The translations under genes were made by a program, and so were the position numbers. Shown piece after piece: positions 1 to 8,086 of a DNA stretch of 27,867 bases; positions within the stretch are counted from its first letter, which is position 1, and the number at the start of each line of letters is the position of its first letter. Under the pieces are notes generated by a model that was not told the DNA's origin, did not search any database, and was given only the letters and a program-made list of their open reading frames with translations. Source of the DNA: an uncultured Oscillibacter sp. (GTDB lineage: Bacteria > Bacillota > Clostridia > Oscillospirales > Oscillospiraceae); NCBI GenBank assembly GCA_905200545.1, contig CAJKKQ010000030.1, forward strand, positions 1-27,867, in the 5' to 3' direction.

Positions 1-18
1 ACAAAATGTTGATTTTGT
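1..18. other. small AT-rich inverted repeat at the window edge
   Basis: ACAAAAT and ATTTTGT form a perfect 7-bp inverted repeat around a 4-nt loop, 17 bases before the TTG start of the first gene. It could be the end of an upstream terminator, an operator, or a leader hairpin. Too little upstream sequence is present to decide. Confidence 0.35.
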
Positions 19-35
19 GATAGGGGGGTGATGAC

Positions 36-1127
36 TTGCGGGAGACGCTGGAAGCATATTGCGGACGCGCGGAGCGGCCGGATTTACTGGAGCAGTGGGA
101 CGTCCAGCGTAATCTTCCCTTGAGCCCAAGTCAGGTTACCCGCGGCAGCAAGCGCAAAGTCTGGTGGCGGTGTGAGTACGGACACTCCTGGCAGGCAGCG
201 GTACATACCCGGACCGGCAGCGGAACCGGCTGCCCGGTGTGTGCGGGGAAAGTCCCTGTGGCGGGGCGGAGCGATCTTGCCACCTGCTGTCCGGAGTTGG
301 CCCGTCAGTGGCATCCCACAAAAAATGGAGCGTTGACTCCGGATCAGGTCCTTCCCGGCAGTCACCGGCAGGTGTGGTGGATGTGCGGGCAGGGCCATGA
401 ATGGCGGGCGCAGATCAAGTCCCGGGTAGCCGGCTGCGGCTGCCCGGTATGTGCAAACCGGAAAATCCAGACAGCGGAAAATGATCTGGCGGCCTGCTAT
501 CCGGAGTTGGCCCGTCAATGGCATCCCACAAGGAACGGAAGCCTCACCCCGGATGCGGTGGCGCCGGGGTCCCGCCGGAGGGTCTGGTGGATCTGCGAAA
601 AGGGCCACCAGTGGCAGGCATCCGTGGCCTCCCGAACTTCGGGAGGGACTGGGTGCCCGGTATGTACCGGAAAAAAGATCATCCCGGGAGAAAATGATCT
701 TCAAAGTCAGTATGCGGACATTGCCGCCCAATGGGATCAGGAGCGGAACGGACTCCTCAAACCGGATCACATCGCGCCCTGCGCCAACCGGAAGGTCTGG
801 TGGCGGTGCGGGCTAGGACACGTCTATCAAGCGGCGGTGGCGGCCCGTACCATGAGTGGCAGCGGCTGTCCCTATTGCAGCGGGAAGCGGGTGCTGGCCG
901 GATTCAATGATCTGGCTACCCGGGAACCGGAGTTGGCCCGTCAGTGGCATCCAGATCTAAATGGTGTCCTGACCCCGGAAATGGTCACAGTGGGGAGCCA
1001 CCGGAAAGTCTGGTGGATCTGTCCGGAGGGCCACGTGTGGAAAGCGGTGATCTACTCCCGGGCGGGGCCGAGGAAATGCGGCTGTCCCGTATGCGCGGGA
1101 GTGGTGCGCGGGAAGCGCGCAATATAA
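36..1127 (+). CDS. DUF4379-type five-repeat zinc-ribbon (treble-clef) protein
   Basis: This 363-residue protein is built almost entirely of five tandem repeats of about 70 residues. Each has the core W-W-x-C-x2-GH-x-W followed about 18 residues later by GCPxC, so one Cys, one His and a CPxC pair per repeat could bind zinc. This is the pattern of the DUF4379 / probable zinc-ribbon family. Each repeat begins with a QW-[HD]-x3-NG-x-L-x-PD stretch. No enzymatic domain, signal peptide or membrane segment is visible. Some family members are fused to nuclease-like domains, but none is present here, so nucleic-acid or protein binding is only an inference. The start is TTG at 36: an in-frame stop at 21-23 blocks extension, and a purine-rich GGGGGTG site lies just upstream. 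Three repeats share a nearly identical DNA segment, suggesting recent internal duplication. The following gene is on the same strand 279 bases away and has no evident functional link. Confidence 0.85.
   Translation: MRETLEAYCGRAERPDLLEQWDVQRNLPLSPSQVTRGSKRKVWWRCEYGHSWQAAVHTRTGSGTGCPVCAGKVPVAGRSDLATCCPELARQWHPTKNGALTPDQVLPGSHRQVWWMCGQGHEWRAQIKSRVAGCGCPVCANRKIQTAENDLAACYPELARQWHPTRNGSLTPDAVAPGSRRRVWWICEKGHQWQASVASRTSGGTGCPVCTGKKIIPGENDLQSQYADIAAQWDQERNGLLKPDHIAPCANRKVWWRCGLGHVYQAAVAARTMSGSGCPYCSGKRVLAGFNDLATREPELARQWHPDLNGVLTPEMVTVGSHRKVWWICPEGHVWKAVIYSRAGPRKCGCPVCAGVVRGKRAI
291..952 (+). repeat. direct DNA repeats inside the zinc-ribbon gene
   Basis: A segment starting CCGGAGTTGGCCCGTCA and running through TGGCATCC occurs at 291-317, 501-527 and 927-952, differing at only one or two bases. 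It encodes the PELARQWHP join between repeats. Identity at synonymous positions is higher than in the rest of the repeat units. Confidence 0.8.
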
Positions 1128-1406
1128 CCCGGCGGGGATGGCAAGGAGGCGGATGCCGATGGGAAGTAAAAGCGCACGGCGGCGCGGCCCGGTGTTTCCT
1201 GAATAAGCCGGACTTTTTGCGGTCATGAATGATTCGGTGGGGCCGATTTGACTGGATTCCGGATATCGGGTTTTCAGTCGGCGGGCTGCTGAGCATGGGA
1301 GAGAACCAAAAGGCCGCTGTCAGCCAAAATTGAAATGAATGATGGGAGGGACGTGCGAGTTCAAGATAAGACAATAAATCCACAACAGGAGAGGAGTATC
1401 TTTCAA
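1128..1406. other. intergenic region without a clear promoter or terminator
   Basis: The 279-base gap between the zinc-ribbon gene and the SLH gene has no strong hairpin followed by a T-run and no convincing -35/-10 pair. It contains the possible tiny ORF at 1153-1206. An in-frame ATG at 1335 belongs to the SLH reading frame but lies 72 bases upstream of the preferred start. Confidence 0.4.
1153..1206 (+). CDS. possible very small Arg-rich peptide
   Basis: A perfect AAGGAGG ribosome-binding sequence lies at 1143-1149. An ATG at 1159 follows at 9-nt spacing, with another in-frame ATG at 1153, and opens a frame ending at TAA 1204-1206. The product would be 15 or 17 residues and contains an ARRRG cluster. 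It may be chance, since the region between the two flanking genes is GC-rich and purine-rich. The exact Shine-Dalgarno match and sensible spacing are the only support. No family is recognisable. Confidence 0.18.
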   Translation: MPMGSKSARRRGPVFPE

Positions 1407-4400
1407 ATGAAGAAACTGCGAAAACCTCTGAGTTTGCTGTTGACACTGACCATGGTCCTCAGCCTGTTCTGCGGGATGAGTACGGTGGCCCATGCGGCAC
1501 CATACAGAAACGATTACATTGATTTTGAATTTTCTAGTAAACTGGTCCCAAAAACCGTCCTGACGGTCTATGTCCAGGATGAGGATGGAGAACCTTTGGG
1601 AAATCCCATCGTTGTCTCGGATTTTCCCAGCGGTGTCATTGCATCTGTTACCATCATGTCCCTTCAGAGTGATTATGAGATTTTGTCCGTTGAAAAACGG
1701 GATGGCAGTGCGAGCATTACCTCGCCGGATAATCGAAAGGATCAATACAAGTGCAATTTGTACTCCTTGGGGGGAGGCTCAATTACTGTTACCCTGTGTG
1801 AGGCTTCGGAACCTCCGCAAGTTGAAGGCGATGAATTTACAGGCGGACTGGTAGAGTATCGGGTGGATGAAACACAAGCGCTTAAGATGCTTTACCTTGC
1901 TGGAGTGCCTGTGAGTGCCGAAACCAGCATCGAGTCGGTCAAAATGAAGTTTATCCAGACATATGCGTTGCAGGAAGAGGAAAGTTTCCATAAAATTGGA
2001 ACCGGAGCAAACAATCTCGCGTATTGGACTGCTACCATTAGTGCAATTACGGACACCGGAAAACCAGGCAATATTCGCTACCTGGAGATTTCCTATGACA
2101 ATGAAGCCGGGGAACAGACAGCCCGGATTCCTTCTGGTGATCTCCTGTATGTCAATGATGTACAAGGAACCGGAGCCGCTGGTGATTATAATATCTGCGA
2201 AATTAAGGCACGTAACAATGATACTCATATTGTAGCCTTCCTGATTGAGGCTGGAGGCCAACTTGATATGTGGTCGCTCTACGATGTGATTTTTGTAGAG
2301 GACGGGGAAAATGTTGGCTTGGAGAACATGCCTGAACCTCCGGAATATGCTACATATGAGCATTCCAACTGGGCAACTGATCCGAATGGTGTAAACGAGT
2401 TCCATGGCAATGAAAGAATTACGGAAGATACGATGGTTTATGGAATGAAATCGTCTTCTTCTCTTGCCGGAACTGAGATCCATGTGATGAATACCGATAA
2501 CCGCTTGGTCAACCGGGTCGTGGAACTCTATAATGCCAATCATCCGGAGAACCAGATCACAGCGGCTGACCTTGACCTTGAGTCCATGAAGATTAAGGTT
2601 ACCGGTGATTCCGCATCCACCAATCCGGACTATTCTTTGAATAGGTGGAATAGTACGGGGGCTGAGTACAATTATTATCTGGTGACCAACTCGGAATTGA
2701 TTGCTGTCGGAGATGAGCTCACAAATCATCATGTCCCTCATAACAAGATTTCCTCCATGACAGTCTATGTCGAAACGGAGGACGGGACTTCTATCGAAGT
2801 AATGATTCCCAGAGGATATCAGGCCGGAGCCTTTAGCGGAACCTTAACTGGCAAAGATTATATTTTTGAAATTATCATTAATGCCGCCCCTGACGCGCCG
2901 GAAAATGAGGATTTGATGGGAGACCCGGAGAATCCTGAGGATCCGGGTATTTTGGGCGACGAGGCAGTGATGGTTCGGTGCAAAAACTCCCATGACCCGG
3001 AGACATACGCCGTTTTGCCCGGAAGCTATGAAATTGGTGCAGTGACACCTCAGGCTGACGGCAGCTATACCTGCGATATTACCATTGAAGCCGAAAAATA
3101 TGTGCAGGAATATAACACGGTGTATCCGTCCCATACGCTTGTGGGAGAGTCGACAAAGAAAGTCACCCTGATTTGGGAAGATGAAGATCGTTCCTGGGTG
3201 GCTCAGGAAAATACCACTCCTGTGGTGTTTAACGTTACTTGCGACACAACAGAGAAATATAAACTGACCTATGATGCCAACGGCGGATATTGGGGCACTG
3301 CCAGCGACACGACAAGAACGGAGACCGATTTGCCCACGCCTGATGAGACGGATGGCTGGCATACACTAAGCTATTCCGATGCTGAAACGGCACCGACCCA
3401 TGATCCGGTAAACGAGACTGATATCCTCTTTGTGGGCTGGACGCTGGATCAATATAAGCGGGACATTCTGGATAAGGACGCAACGGAAGATGATGTTCCC
3501 AAGCTGTCCACAAGCATCAACATGAACCAGTCCTTCACTGTCTATGCGGTCTGGGCTGAGGACAGCAATGACAACGATGTCCCCGATTATCAGGAAAAGG
3601 CTATCACGGTCAACTTTGATTTAAAGGACGGCAACACTTCTGATACGACGAGTTTTACCTTAAAGCCGTTCCCGGAAAAGACAGACATTAAATTTGGCAC
3701 CGCTCCCACGGTAACGCCTCCCACCGGTCAGGAATTCGTCAACTGGACGCTCCGGGACGATCCCACCGAATCGCTTGGAGATAAGGCCAATTTTACCTAC
3801 AAGACCATCTTTGCAATGGCTGGCGGCAAGACGATTGTGACCTTTGATGCCAACTATCGGTATTCCAATGCCATCACCATCACGCCCGCTGCCATCACCA
3901 TCTATACCGGCGGTGACGGCTATGAGGGTGTTGTGGAAGATGCAACAGGCAACATTGTAGAGGGCAGTGAGGAGAGCGGCCTGCCTGAACCTGGCTACTA
4001 CTTTGATCTGCCCGCAGCACTGGACACCTATCTGAAGAATGCACTCCAGACTCCTACAGGCGAGGCGGTGAACCTTTCTGAACACATCAGATTGCGTGAT
4101 AAGAATGATTCCAGTCGCATGTGGATCCTGGAGCTCTACGACAGGACAATTTCTAGCGCCGTAAATGGCCGCTATATCTATCGCCTGGCAGAGACGGAAA
4201 CTGGAACCTCTCCTGCCAAACTCCAGATCAGCGATGGAGCAGAGATCGTGACCAGTGATAAGTTCAGCATTTCTGATACTTCTGGGCTCTATAAGACCTA
4301 TCAGATGAACCTGTATACCGGATCGGCAGCTCAGGGCAACATCGTCGTGGAGGTCGAGAAAGACGGGACTTGGCAGGATGTGAACAACGTAGTGGGAACT

Positions 4401-6185
4401 GGCACTGTGAATGGCTTGAATCTGGCCAAGGGTACTTTGACCGTTCGCGGTGCAGATAGCAGTACGCCCACGCTGACCACACCGGTGGTTCCGTCTGAGA
4501 ATGACGTGGAAGAGGCCATTACGGCGGTTGCTCCGGACAATACGACCTATCACATCAATGACAGCAGCATCGCCGCGCAGGGCGAGATTGGACTGTTCAC
4601 CGATGGCCTGCTGCCCAATACTGTGTTGAAACAGTATCTGACCGATCATAAGATTGTGGAGAGCGCTGCCCTGGCGGATGGATCTGTTCAGGTGGACTAT
4701 CAATACCTGGATCTCGTGGATGCCTCCAACGGCAATGCCTATGTGACAACAACCAATAACTTGGACATCTATTGGCCGGTGCCTGACGATGCGGACCCCA
4801 AAGGCGATTTCTCCGTGGTCCATTTCAATGGCCTGGATCGAAACTACAGTGTGTCTGAATTGGCGACCCTGATTGACACTGACGGTCATAAAGTTGAGGT
4901 GTATTCTCTTGGCAGAGGTTTGACCATCGAGACGATTGACGGTGTGAAGTATGTCAAGTTCTCTACCTCTACTTTCTCTCCCTTCGCACTGGTGTATGAG
5001 ACGAAGACCACCCCGCCGCAGCAAACGGTTACCGTGACCTTCAAGGTCGTCCATGGTACCTGGAGCAATGGCAGCAGCAGCGACAAAACGGCGACAGTGA
5101 CCAAGGGCGGTTCTTTGACCATCGACCAGATCCCCACCGGCATGAAGCCGAATTCCGGCTATGAGGGCGGTTCCTGGGATCCAACACCGAATACCAACAG
5201 AACGCTCGACGGCAACGTTACCTATACGTACACCTTTACCAAGTCCGACGATACCGAACCGGAGAATGATGACTGCATCCTGTACTTTGAATCCAATGGC
5301 GGTACCGAGTTCAAGAAGATCGACAATGGGAAAGATTCTTTCCGCATCAATCCCTACAGCGACTCCGAGTACGGCCAGCACATCCCCAGCCGTCCGGGCT
5401 ACCGCTTCACCGGGTGGTATCGCGATGAGGATCTGAAGAACCGGATCGATGGTACGTTCAAAGTCTATACCATTGTGACCATCTATGCCGGGTGGGAGCG
5501 GACTTCCGTGCCCTCCATGCTCAACGGTAATGACCACTACGCCTATATCCAGGGCTATGCGGACGGTACAGTGCGGCCTAACGCCAACATCACCCGGGCT
5601 CAGGTGGCAACCATCTTCTTCCGCCTGCTGGACGAGGATGTGCGCAGCGATTATCTGACCACCTACAATCCCTTCCCGGATGTGAATGCCGATTATTGGG
5701 CCAATACCGCCATCTCCACCATGGCGTCTCTGGGCGTGATCAATGGCCGCAACAGTGGCCTGTTTGATCCCGACGCCTACATCACCCGTGCGGAGTTTGC
5801 GGCTATCTGCGCCCGCTTTGATGACAGCAATGTCAGCGGCTTCGACAGCTTTACCGATACCTTCGGCCATTGGGCGGAGGAGGAGATCGGACGTGCCGCC
5901 GCACTGGGCTGGATCCAGGGCTATGACGACGGTACCTTCCGTCCCAACCAGTACATTACCCGTGCACAGGCTGTGACCATGATCAACCGGGTACTGTGCC
6001 GTCTGCCGGAGGATGAGGATGATTTGCTGCCCGGCATGAACGTCTGGACGGACTGCCGGGAGGGCGACTGGTGCTACCTGGCCATCCAGGAGGCTACCAA
6101 CTCCCATGACTACGTCACCAAGGATCGCGTCTATGAGACTTGGACTGACCTGAACCGGGCCCCTGACTGGAGCCGGTACGAATAA
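1407..6185 (+). CDS. secreted S-layer-homology (SLH) surface protein with InlB-type repeats
   Basis: This is a 1592-residue exported protein probably held on the cell wall. The first 30 or so residues are a signal peptide: basic MKKLRKP, a Leu-rich core, and an AHA-A cleavage site. The middle is a long beta-rich, Thr/Asp-rich region of no recognised function. It includes modules like the Listeria-Bacteroides (InlB B-type) repeat near residues 617-718, 731-817, 1207-1281 and 1290-1368, with F/Y-x-x-N-G-G starts and [FV]-x-x-W-T/Y cores. Three SLH domains follow at about 1374-1531 (IQGYADGTVRPNANITRAQ, INGRNSGLFDPDAYITRAE, IQGYDDGTFRPNQYITRAQ). In known SLH proteins these bind pyruvylated secondary cell-wall polymer. 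The frame is open from an ATG at 1335, but ATG 1407 is preferred because GAGGAG at 1391-1396 sits 10 nt upstream and the signal peptide begins there. Substrate or partner is unknown. The 5' two-thirds looks AT-richer than the SLH end. Confidence 0.9.
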   Translation: MKKLRKPLSLLLTLTMVLSLFCGMSTVAHAAPYRNDYIDFEFSSKLVPKTVLTVYVQDEDGEPLGNPIVVSDFPSGVIASVTIMSLQSDYEILSVEKRDGSASITSPDNRKDQYKCNLYSLGGGSITVTLCEASEPPQVEGDEFTGGLVEYRVDETQALKMLYLAGVPVSAETSIESVKMKFIQTYALQEEESFHKIGTGANNLAYWTATISAITDTGKPGNIRYLEISYDNEAGEQTARIPSGDLLYVNDVQGTGAAGDYNICEIKARNNDTHIVAFLIEAGGQLDMWSLYDVIFVEDGENVGLENMPEPPEYATYEHSNWATDPNGVNEFHGNERITEDTMVYGMKSSSSLAGTEIHVMNTDNRLVNRVVELYNANHPENQITAADLDLESMKIKVTGDSASTNPDYSLNRWNSTGAEYNYYLVTNSELIAVGDELTNHHVPHNKISSMTVYVETEDGTSIEVMIPRGYQAGAFSGTLTGKDYIFEIIINAAPDAPENEDLMGDPENPEDPGILGDEAVMVRCKNSHDPETYAVLPGSYEIGAVTPQADGSYTCDITIEAEKYVQEYNTVYPSHTLVGESTKKVTLIWEDEDRSWVAQENTTPVVFNVTCDTTEKYKLTYDANGGYWGTASDTTRTETDLPTPDETDGWHTLSYSDAETAPTHDPVNETDILFVGWTLDQYKRDILDKDATEDDVPKLSTSINMNQSFTVYAVWAEDSNDNDVPDYQEKAITVNFDLKDGNTSDTTSFTLKPFPEKTDIKFGTAPTVTPPTGQEFVNWTLRDDPTESLGDKANFTYKTIFAMAGGKTIVTFDANYRYSNAITITPAAITIYTGGDGYEGVVEDATGNIVEGSEESGLPEPGYYFDLPAALDTYLKNALQTPTGEAVNLSEHIRLRDKNDSSRMWILELYDRTISSAVNGRYIYRLAETETGTSPAKLQISDGAEIVTSDKFSISDTSGLYKTYQMNLYTGSAAQGNIVVEVEKDGTWQDVNNVVGTGTVNGLNLAKGTLTVRGADSSTPTLTTPVVPSENDVEEAITAVAPDNTTYHINDSSIAAQGEIGLFTDGLLPNTVLKQYLTDHKIVESAALADGSVQVDYQYLDLVDASNGNAYVTTTNNLDIYWPVPDDADPKGDFSVVHFNGLDRNYSVSELATLIDTDGHKVEVYSLGRGLTIETIDGVKYVKFSTSTFSPFALVYETKTTPPQQTVTVTFKVVHGTWSNGSSSDKTATVTKGGSLTIDQIPTGMKPNSGYEGGSWDPTPNTNRTLDGNVTYTYTFTKSDDTEPENDDCILYFESNGGTEFKKIDNGKDSFRINPYSDSEYGQHIPSRPGYRFTGWYRDEDLKNRIDGTFKVYTIVTIYAGWERTSVPSMLNGNDHYAYIQGYADGTVRPNANITRAQVATIFFRLLDEDVRSDYLTTYNPFPDVNADYWANTAISTMASLGVINGRNSGLFDPDAYITRAEFAAICARFDDSNVSGFDSFTDTFGHWAEEEIGRAAALGWIQGYDDGTFRPNQYITRAQAVTMINRVLCRLPEDEDDLLPGMNVWTDCREGDWCYLAIQEATNSHDYVTKDRVYETWTDLNRAPDWSRYE

Positions 6186-6230
6186 GGGAAAGCGGGAACA
6201 CCTCTGAGAAGAACACGCATTCCCCAGCGA

Positions 6231-6265
6231 CCCGGGCGGAGGATCCTCCGCCCGGGTTTGCATTT
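6231..6265 (+). terminator. rho-independent terminator of the SLH gene
   Basis: Positions 6231-6256 are a perfect 26-bp palindrome (CCCGGGCGGAGGA and its reverse complement), followed by TTTGCATTT. It starts 46 bases after the SLH stop codon. The arms are fully complementary with no separate loop, so the transcript tip would open a few bases. The T-run is short. Confidence 0.8.
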
Positions 6266-6301
6266 CATTGTAAAAAAGCACATGAAGTGCCTAGATGAAA
6301 A

Positions 6302-6330
6302 TTGACAAAATTGAACAAAAATGATATCAT
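6302..6330 (+). promoter_or_regulatory. sigma-A promoter of the sodium:solute symporter gene
   Basis: A perfect -35 TTGACA at 6302-6307 is followed after 17 bases by TATCAT at 6325-6330, five of six matches to TATAAT. It lies in an AT-rich stretch and predicts a start near 6337. That gives a leader of about 210 nt before the start codon at 6547. A GCAC-n5-GTGC inverted repeat at 6278-6290, just upstream, could be an operator. Confidence 0.85.
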
Positions 6331-6336
6331 ATTATT

Positions 6337-6546
6337 TATAAAACATGTGCACTATTTCGCTTGAGCGGAATTGCAAATCAACTTACGGAAAGGAAGACTG
6401 GGCAGCGGGAACGGATACAGACCAGTGACTTGCGGTTTTGGGCCGCGGTGTGAGCGGCTTTGTTTGTTTTCTGCGTCGTCCGGTGGGACGGCGCTTTTTT
6501 CGCCCCTCTGGAGTAGTCTTCCGCAGCTCGGGAAAGGATGGCGCCT
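6337..6546 (+). promoter_or_regulatory. long structured 5' leader, candidate attenuator or riboswitch
   Basis: The leader holds two terminator-like hairpins before the symporter start. The first pairs GCCGC 6442-6446 with GCGGC 6454-6458 and is followed by TTTGTTTGTTTT. An earlier GCGG at 6432-6435 could instead pair with CCGC 6443-6446, which would prevent it. The second is a perfect 9-bp stem at 6473-6494 followed by six T. ACTGG / CCAGT at about 6397-6425 may form an upstream stem. I could not match the leader to a riboswitch class I know. Confidence 0.55.
6473..6500 (+). terminator. intrinsic terminator within the symporter leader
   Basis: GCGTCGTCC (6473-6481) pairs with GGACGGCGC (6486-6494), with one T-G wobble, around a GGTG loop. 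TTTTTT follows at 6495-6500. It lies downstream of the promoter and 46 bases before the start codon, so it should stop transcripts unless something relieves it. Confidence 0.75.
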
Positions 6547-7977
6547 ATGGAAGAACTGAAGATGCTGGATCTGGGGATCATCGGACTTTATCTGGTGGTG
6601 ATGCTGCTGGTGGGCGTGTGGTTCGTCAAACGCATCAAGAACACGGACGACTATTATGTGGCGGGCCGTACCCTGGGGCCTGTGGTTTTGGCAGCCACCG
6701 TCTGCGCCACCATCATCGGCGGCAGCGCCATGATGGGGCGGGCCGGCATCGCTTATACCACAGGTTTCAAGGCCATTGCAACAGCCATTCCCTATATGCT
6801 GGGTATGTTCATCTTCTCCGGATATGCAGGCCGTATCCAGAAGGTGGGCGAGAAGTATAACATCGAATCCATTCCCAGCCTTTTCGAGTTCCGCTTTGGA
6901 AAAGCGGCTAAGGTGGTGCTGGCAGCTATGGTGGCGTTTGCCATGGTGGGTACCGTGGCGGCACAGGTGACGGCCACCGCAACCATCATCAAGCTTCTGG
7001 GTGGCCAGGTGGGCATCAGCTATGAGATGGGAGCCCTCATTGCCACCTTGATCTTCATTATCTATACGGCGGCCTCGGGCCTGTTCGGCGTGGTATATAC
7101 GGATGTGGTGCAGTTCTTCATGCTCATCATCTTCGTCTATCTGCTGATCCCTGCCTCCAGTATTGCCAGTTTGGGAGGACTGGGAGAATTCTGGGCCAAT
7201 GTGGATAAGAGCTACATCACCCCCTACATTGACGGGGAGATCCTGGGAGATATCGTGACCTATCTGGTCTTTACCATGGCAGGGGCCGAGATGTGGCAGC
7301 GGTCTTTCGCGGCCAAGGACGGGAAGTCCGCCAAGCGGGGTATGTTCTGGGGCACCGCAGTTTATGCCGTGACCATCGTGCTGCTCTTTGCCATGGGACT
7401 GGCGGCACAGCAGATCCTGCCCAACGTGGTGGAGGAGTTTGGCACCGCCGACGCCGTGGTTCCCGCTCTGGCAATCAAGATCCTGCCTCCGGGGCTCACG
7501 GGCCTGGCCCTGTCCGGCATTTTGTCTGTGATGATGAGTACCGCCGACAGCTATCTGCTGGTATCGGTGCAGACCGTTGTCAGCGATATCGGAAAGACCT
7601 TCCATCCCCAGATGACCCAAAAGCATGAGATCCTTTTCTCCCGCATCGCCTCTGTGGTGCTGGCTCTGGGGGCGCTGGTGATCGCCCTGTACATCAAGAG
7701 TGCCTACGACGTGCTGATGTTCGCCTGGGCCTTTTACGCAGCGGCGGCGGGGCTTCCCGCTCTGGCGGCCCTTTGCTGGAAGAAAGCCACCACCGCTGGG
7801 ATCCTGTCAGGCATGATCGGCGGCTTTGTGGTAACGGTAGGGTGGAAGTTGGCCGGGCAGCCCTTCGGCCTGGGTGCCACGGTGCCCGGCGCCCTGGTGT
7901 GCGGCGTGCTGCTGGTGACAGTAAGCCTTGCCACCTATTCCAAGCATCCCACCATCATGGTTCATGTGGAGAAATGA
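6547..7977 (+). CDS. sodium:solute symporter (SSS family) permease
   Basis: This 476-residue integral membrane protein has about 13 hydrophobic segments and fits the SSS/SLC5 family of Na+-coupled uptake carriers. Supporting motifs are DDYYVAGRTLGP near the N-terminus, the Gly-rich TIIGGSAMMG stretch of TM2, and SVMMSTADSYLL near residue 327-338. The Ser331-Thr332 pair in that last motif matches the Na+-site Ser/Thr of TM8 in PutP-type proteins. Length is typical. The frame opens at ATG 6538, but ATG 6547 is preferred because GGAAAGG ends 9 nt before it; the earlier ATG directly abuts that site. The substrate cannot be read from sequence; amino acid, pantothenate or another organic acid are possible. 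The gene is a single transcription unit with its own promoter, an attenuator-like leader, and a strong terminator after the stop. Regulation by premature termination is therefore likely. Confidence 0.9.
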   Translation: MEELKMLDLGIIGLYLVVMLLVGVWFVKRIKNTDDYYVAGRTLGPVVLAATVCATIIGGSAMMGRAGIAYTTGFKAIATAIPYMLGMFIFSGYAGRIQKVGEKYNIESIPSLFEFRFGKAAKVVLAAMVAFAMVGTVAAQVTATATIIKLLGGQVGISYEMGALIATLIFIIYTAASGLFGVVYTDVVQFFMLIIFVYLLIPASSIASLGGLGEFWANVDKSYITPYIDGEILGDIVTYLVFTMAGAEMWQRSFAAKDGKSAKRGMFWGTAVYAVTIVLLFAMGLAAQQILPNVVEEFGTADAVVPALAIKILPPGLTGLALSGILSVMMSTADSYLLVSVQTVVSDIGKTFHPQMTQKHEILFSRIASVVLALGALVIALYIKSAYDVLMFAWAFYAAAAGLPALAALCWKKATTAGILSGMIGGFVVTVGWKLAGQPFGLGATVPGALVCGVLLVTVSLATYSKHPTIMVHVEK

Positions 7978-7983
7978 AACTGG

Positions 7984-8020
7984 AAACCCCCGCGGCTCTT
8001 ATCGGGAGCCGCGGGGGTTT
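7984..8020. terminator. bidirectional terminator between the symporter and the CmpB-like gene
   Basis: A perfect 15-bp stem pairs 7984-7998 (AAACCCCCGCGGCTC) with 8006-8020 around a 7-nt loop, with TTTGCTTTTC following on the plus strand. The A/T ends make it usable for the minus-strand gene as well. Confidence 0.9.
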
Positions 8021-8037
8021 GCTTTTCTAGGTCACAC

Positions 8038-8066
8038 TGGACAGATGCGGTTGAGACGGATATAAT
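8038..8066 (+). promoter_or_regulatory. near-consensus sigma-A promoter, antisense to the CmpB-like gene
   Basis: TGGACA at 8038-8043 (five of six) and a perfect TATAAT at 8061-8066 are separated by exactly 17 bases. The promoter points right, into the 3' end of the minus-strand gene at 8087-8638. A transcript from about 8073 would be antisense to that gene and could continue into mrnC at 8733. No plus-strand terminator is evident between. Confidence 0.6.
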
Positions 8067-8086
8067 AATAGGGCGATTTTTCCTGA

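Noticed and set aside
291..952. Spaced direct repeats that might suggest a CRISPR-like array
   Set aside because: The repeats are in frame, unevenly spaced (210 and 426 bases) and encode the joins of protein repeats.
3660..6281. An 873-codon open frame on the minus strand opposite the SLH gene
   Set aside because: It lacks a ribosome site and recognisable domain. The plus-strand SLH protein with signal peptide and SLH motifs fully explains the region. Long antisense frames arise from codon bias.
6345..6428. A short leader-peptide frame starting at ATG 6345 in the symporter leader
   Set aside because: It has no ribosome site, starts within a few bases of the predicted transcript start and lacks any run of a regulatory codon.
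6473..6500. Resemblance of GGTGGGACGGCG to the T-box sequence GGTGGNACCGCG
   Set aside because: The match is close, but it forms the loop and 3' arm of the terminator, whereas a T-box sequence lies in the 5' arm. No specifier stem I or clear AGTGA/GNTG elements were convincing, and the gene is not an aminoacyl-tRNA synthetase.
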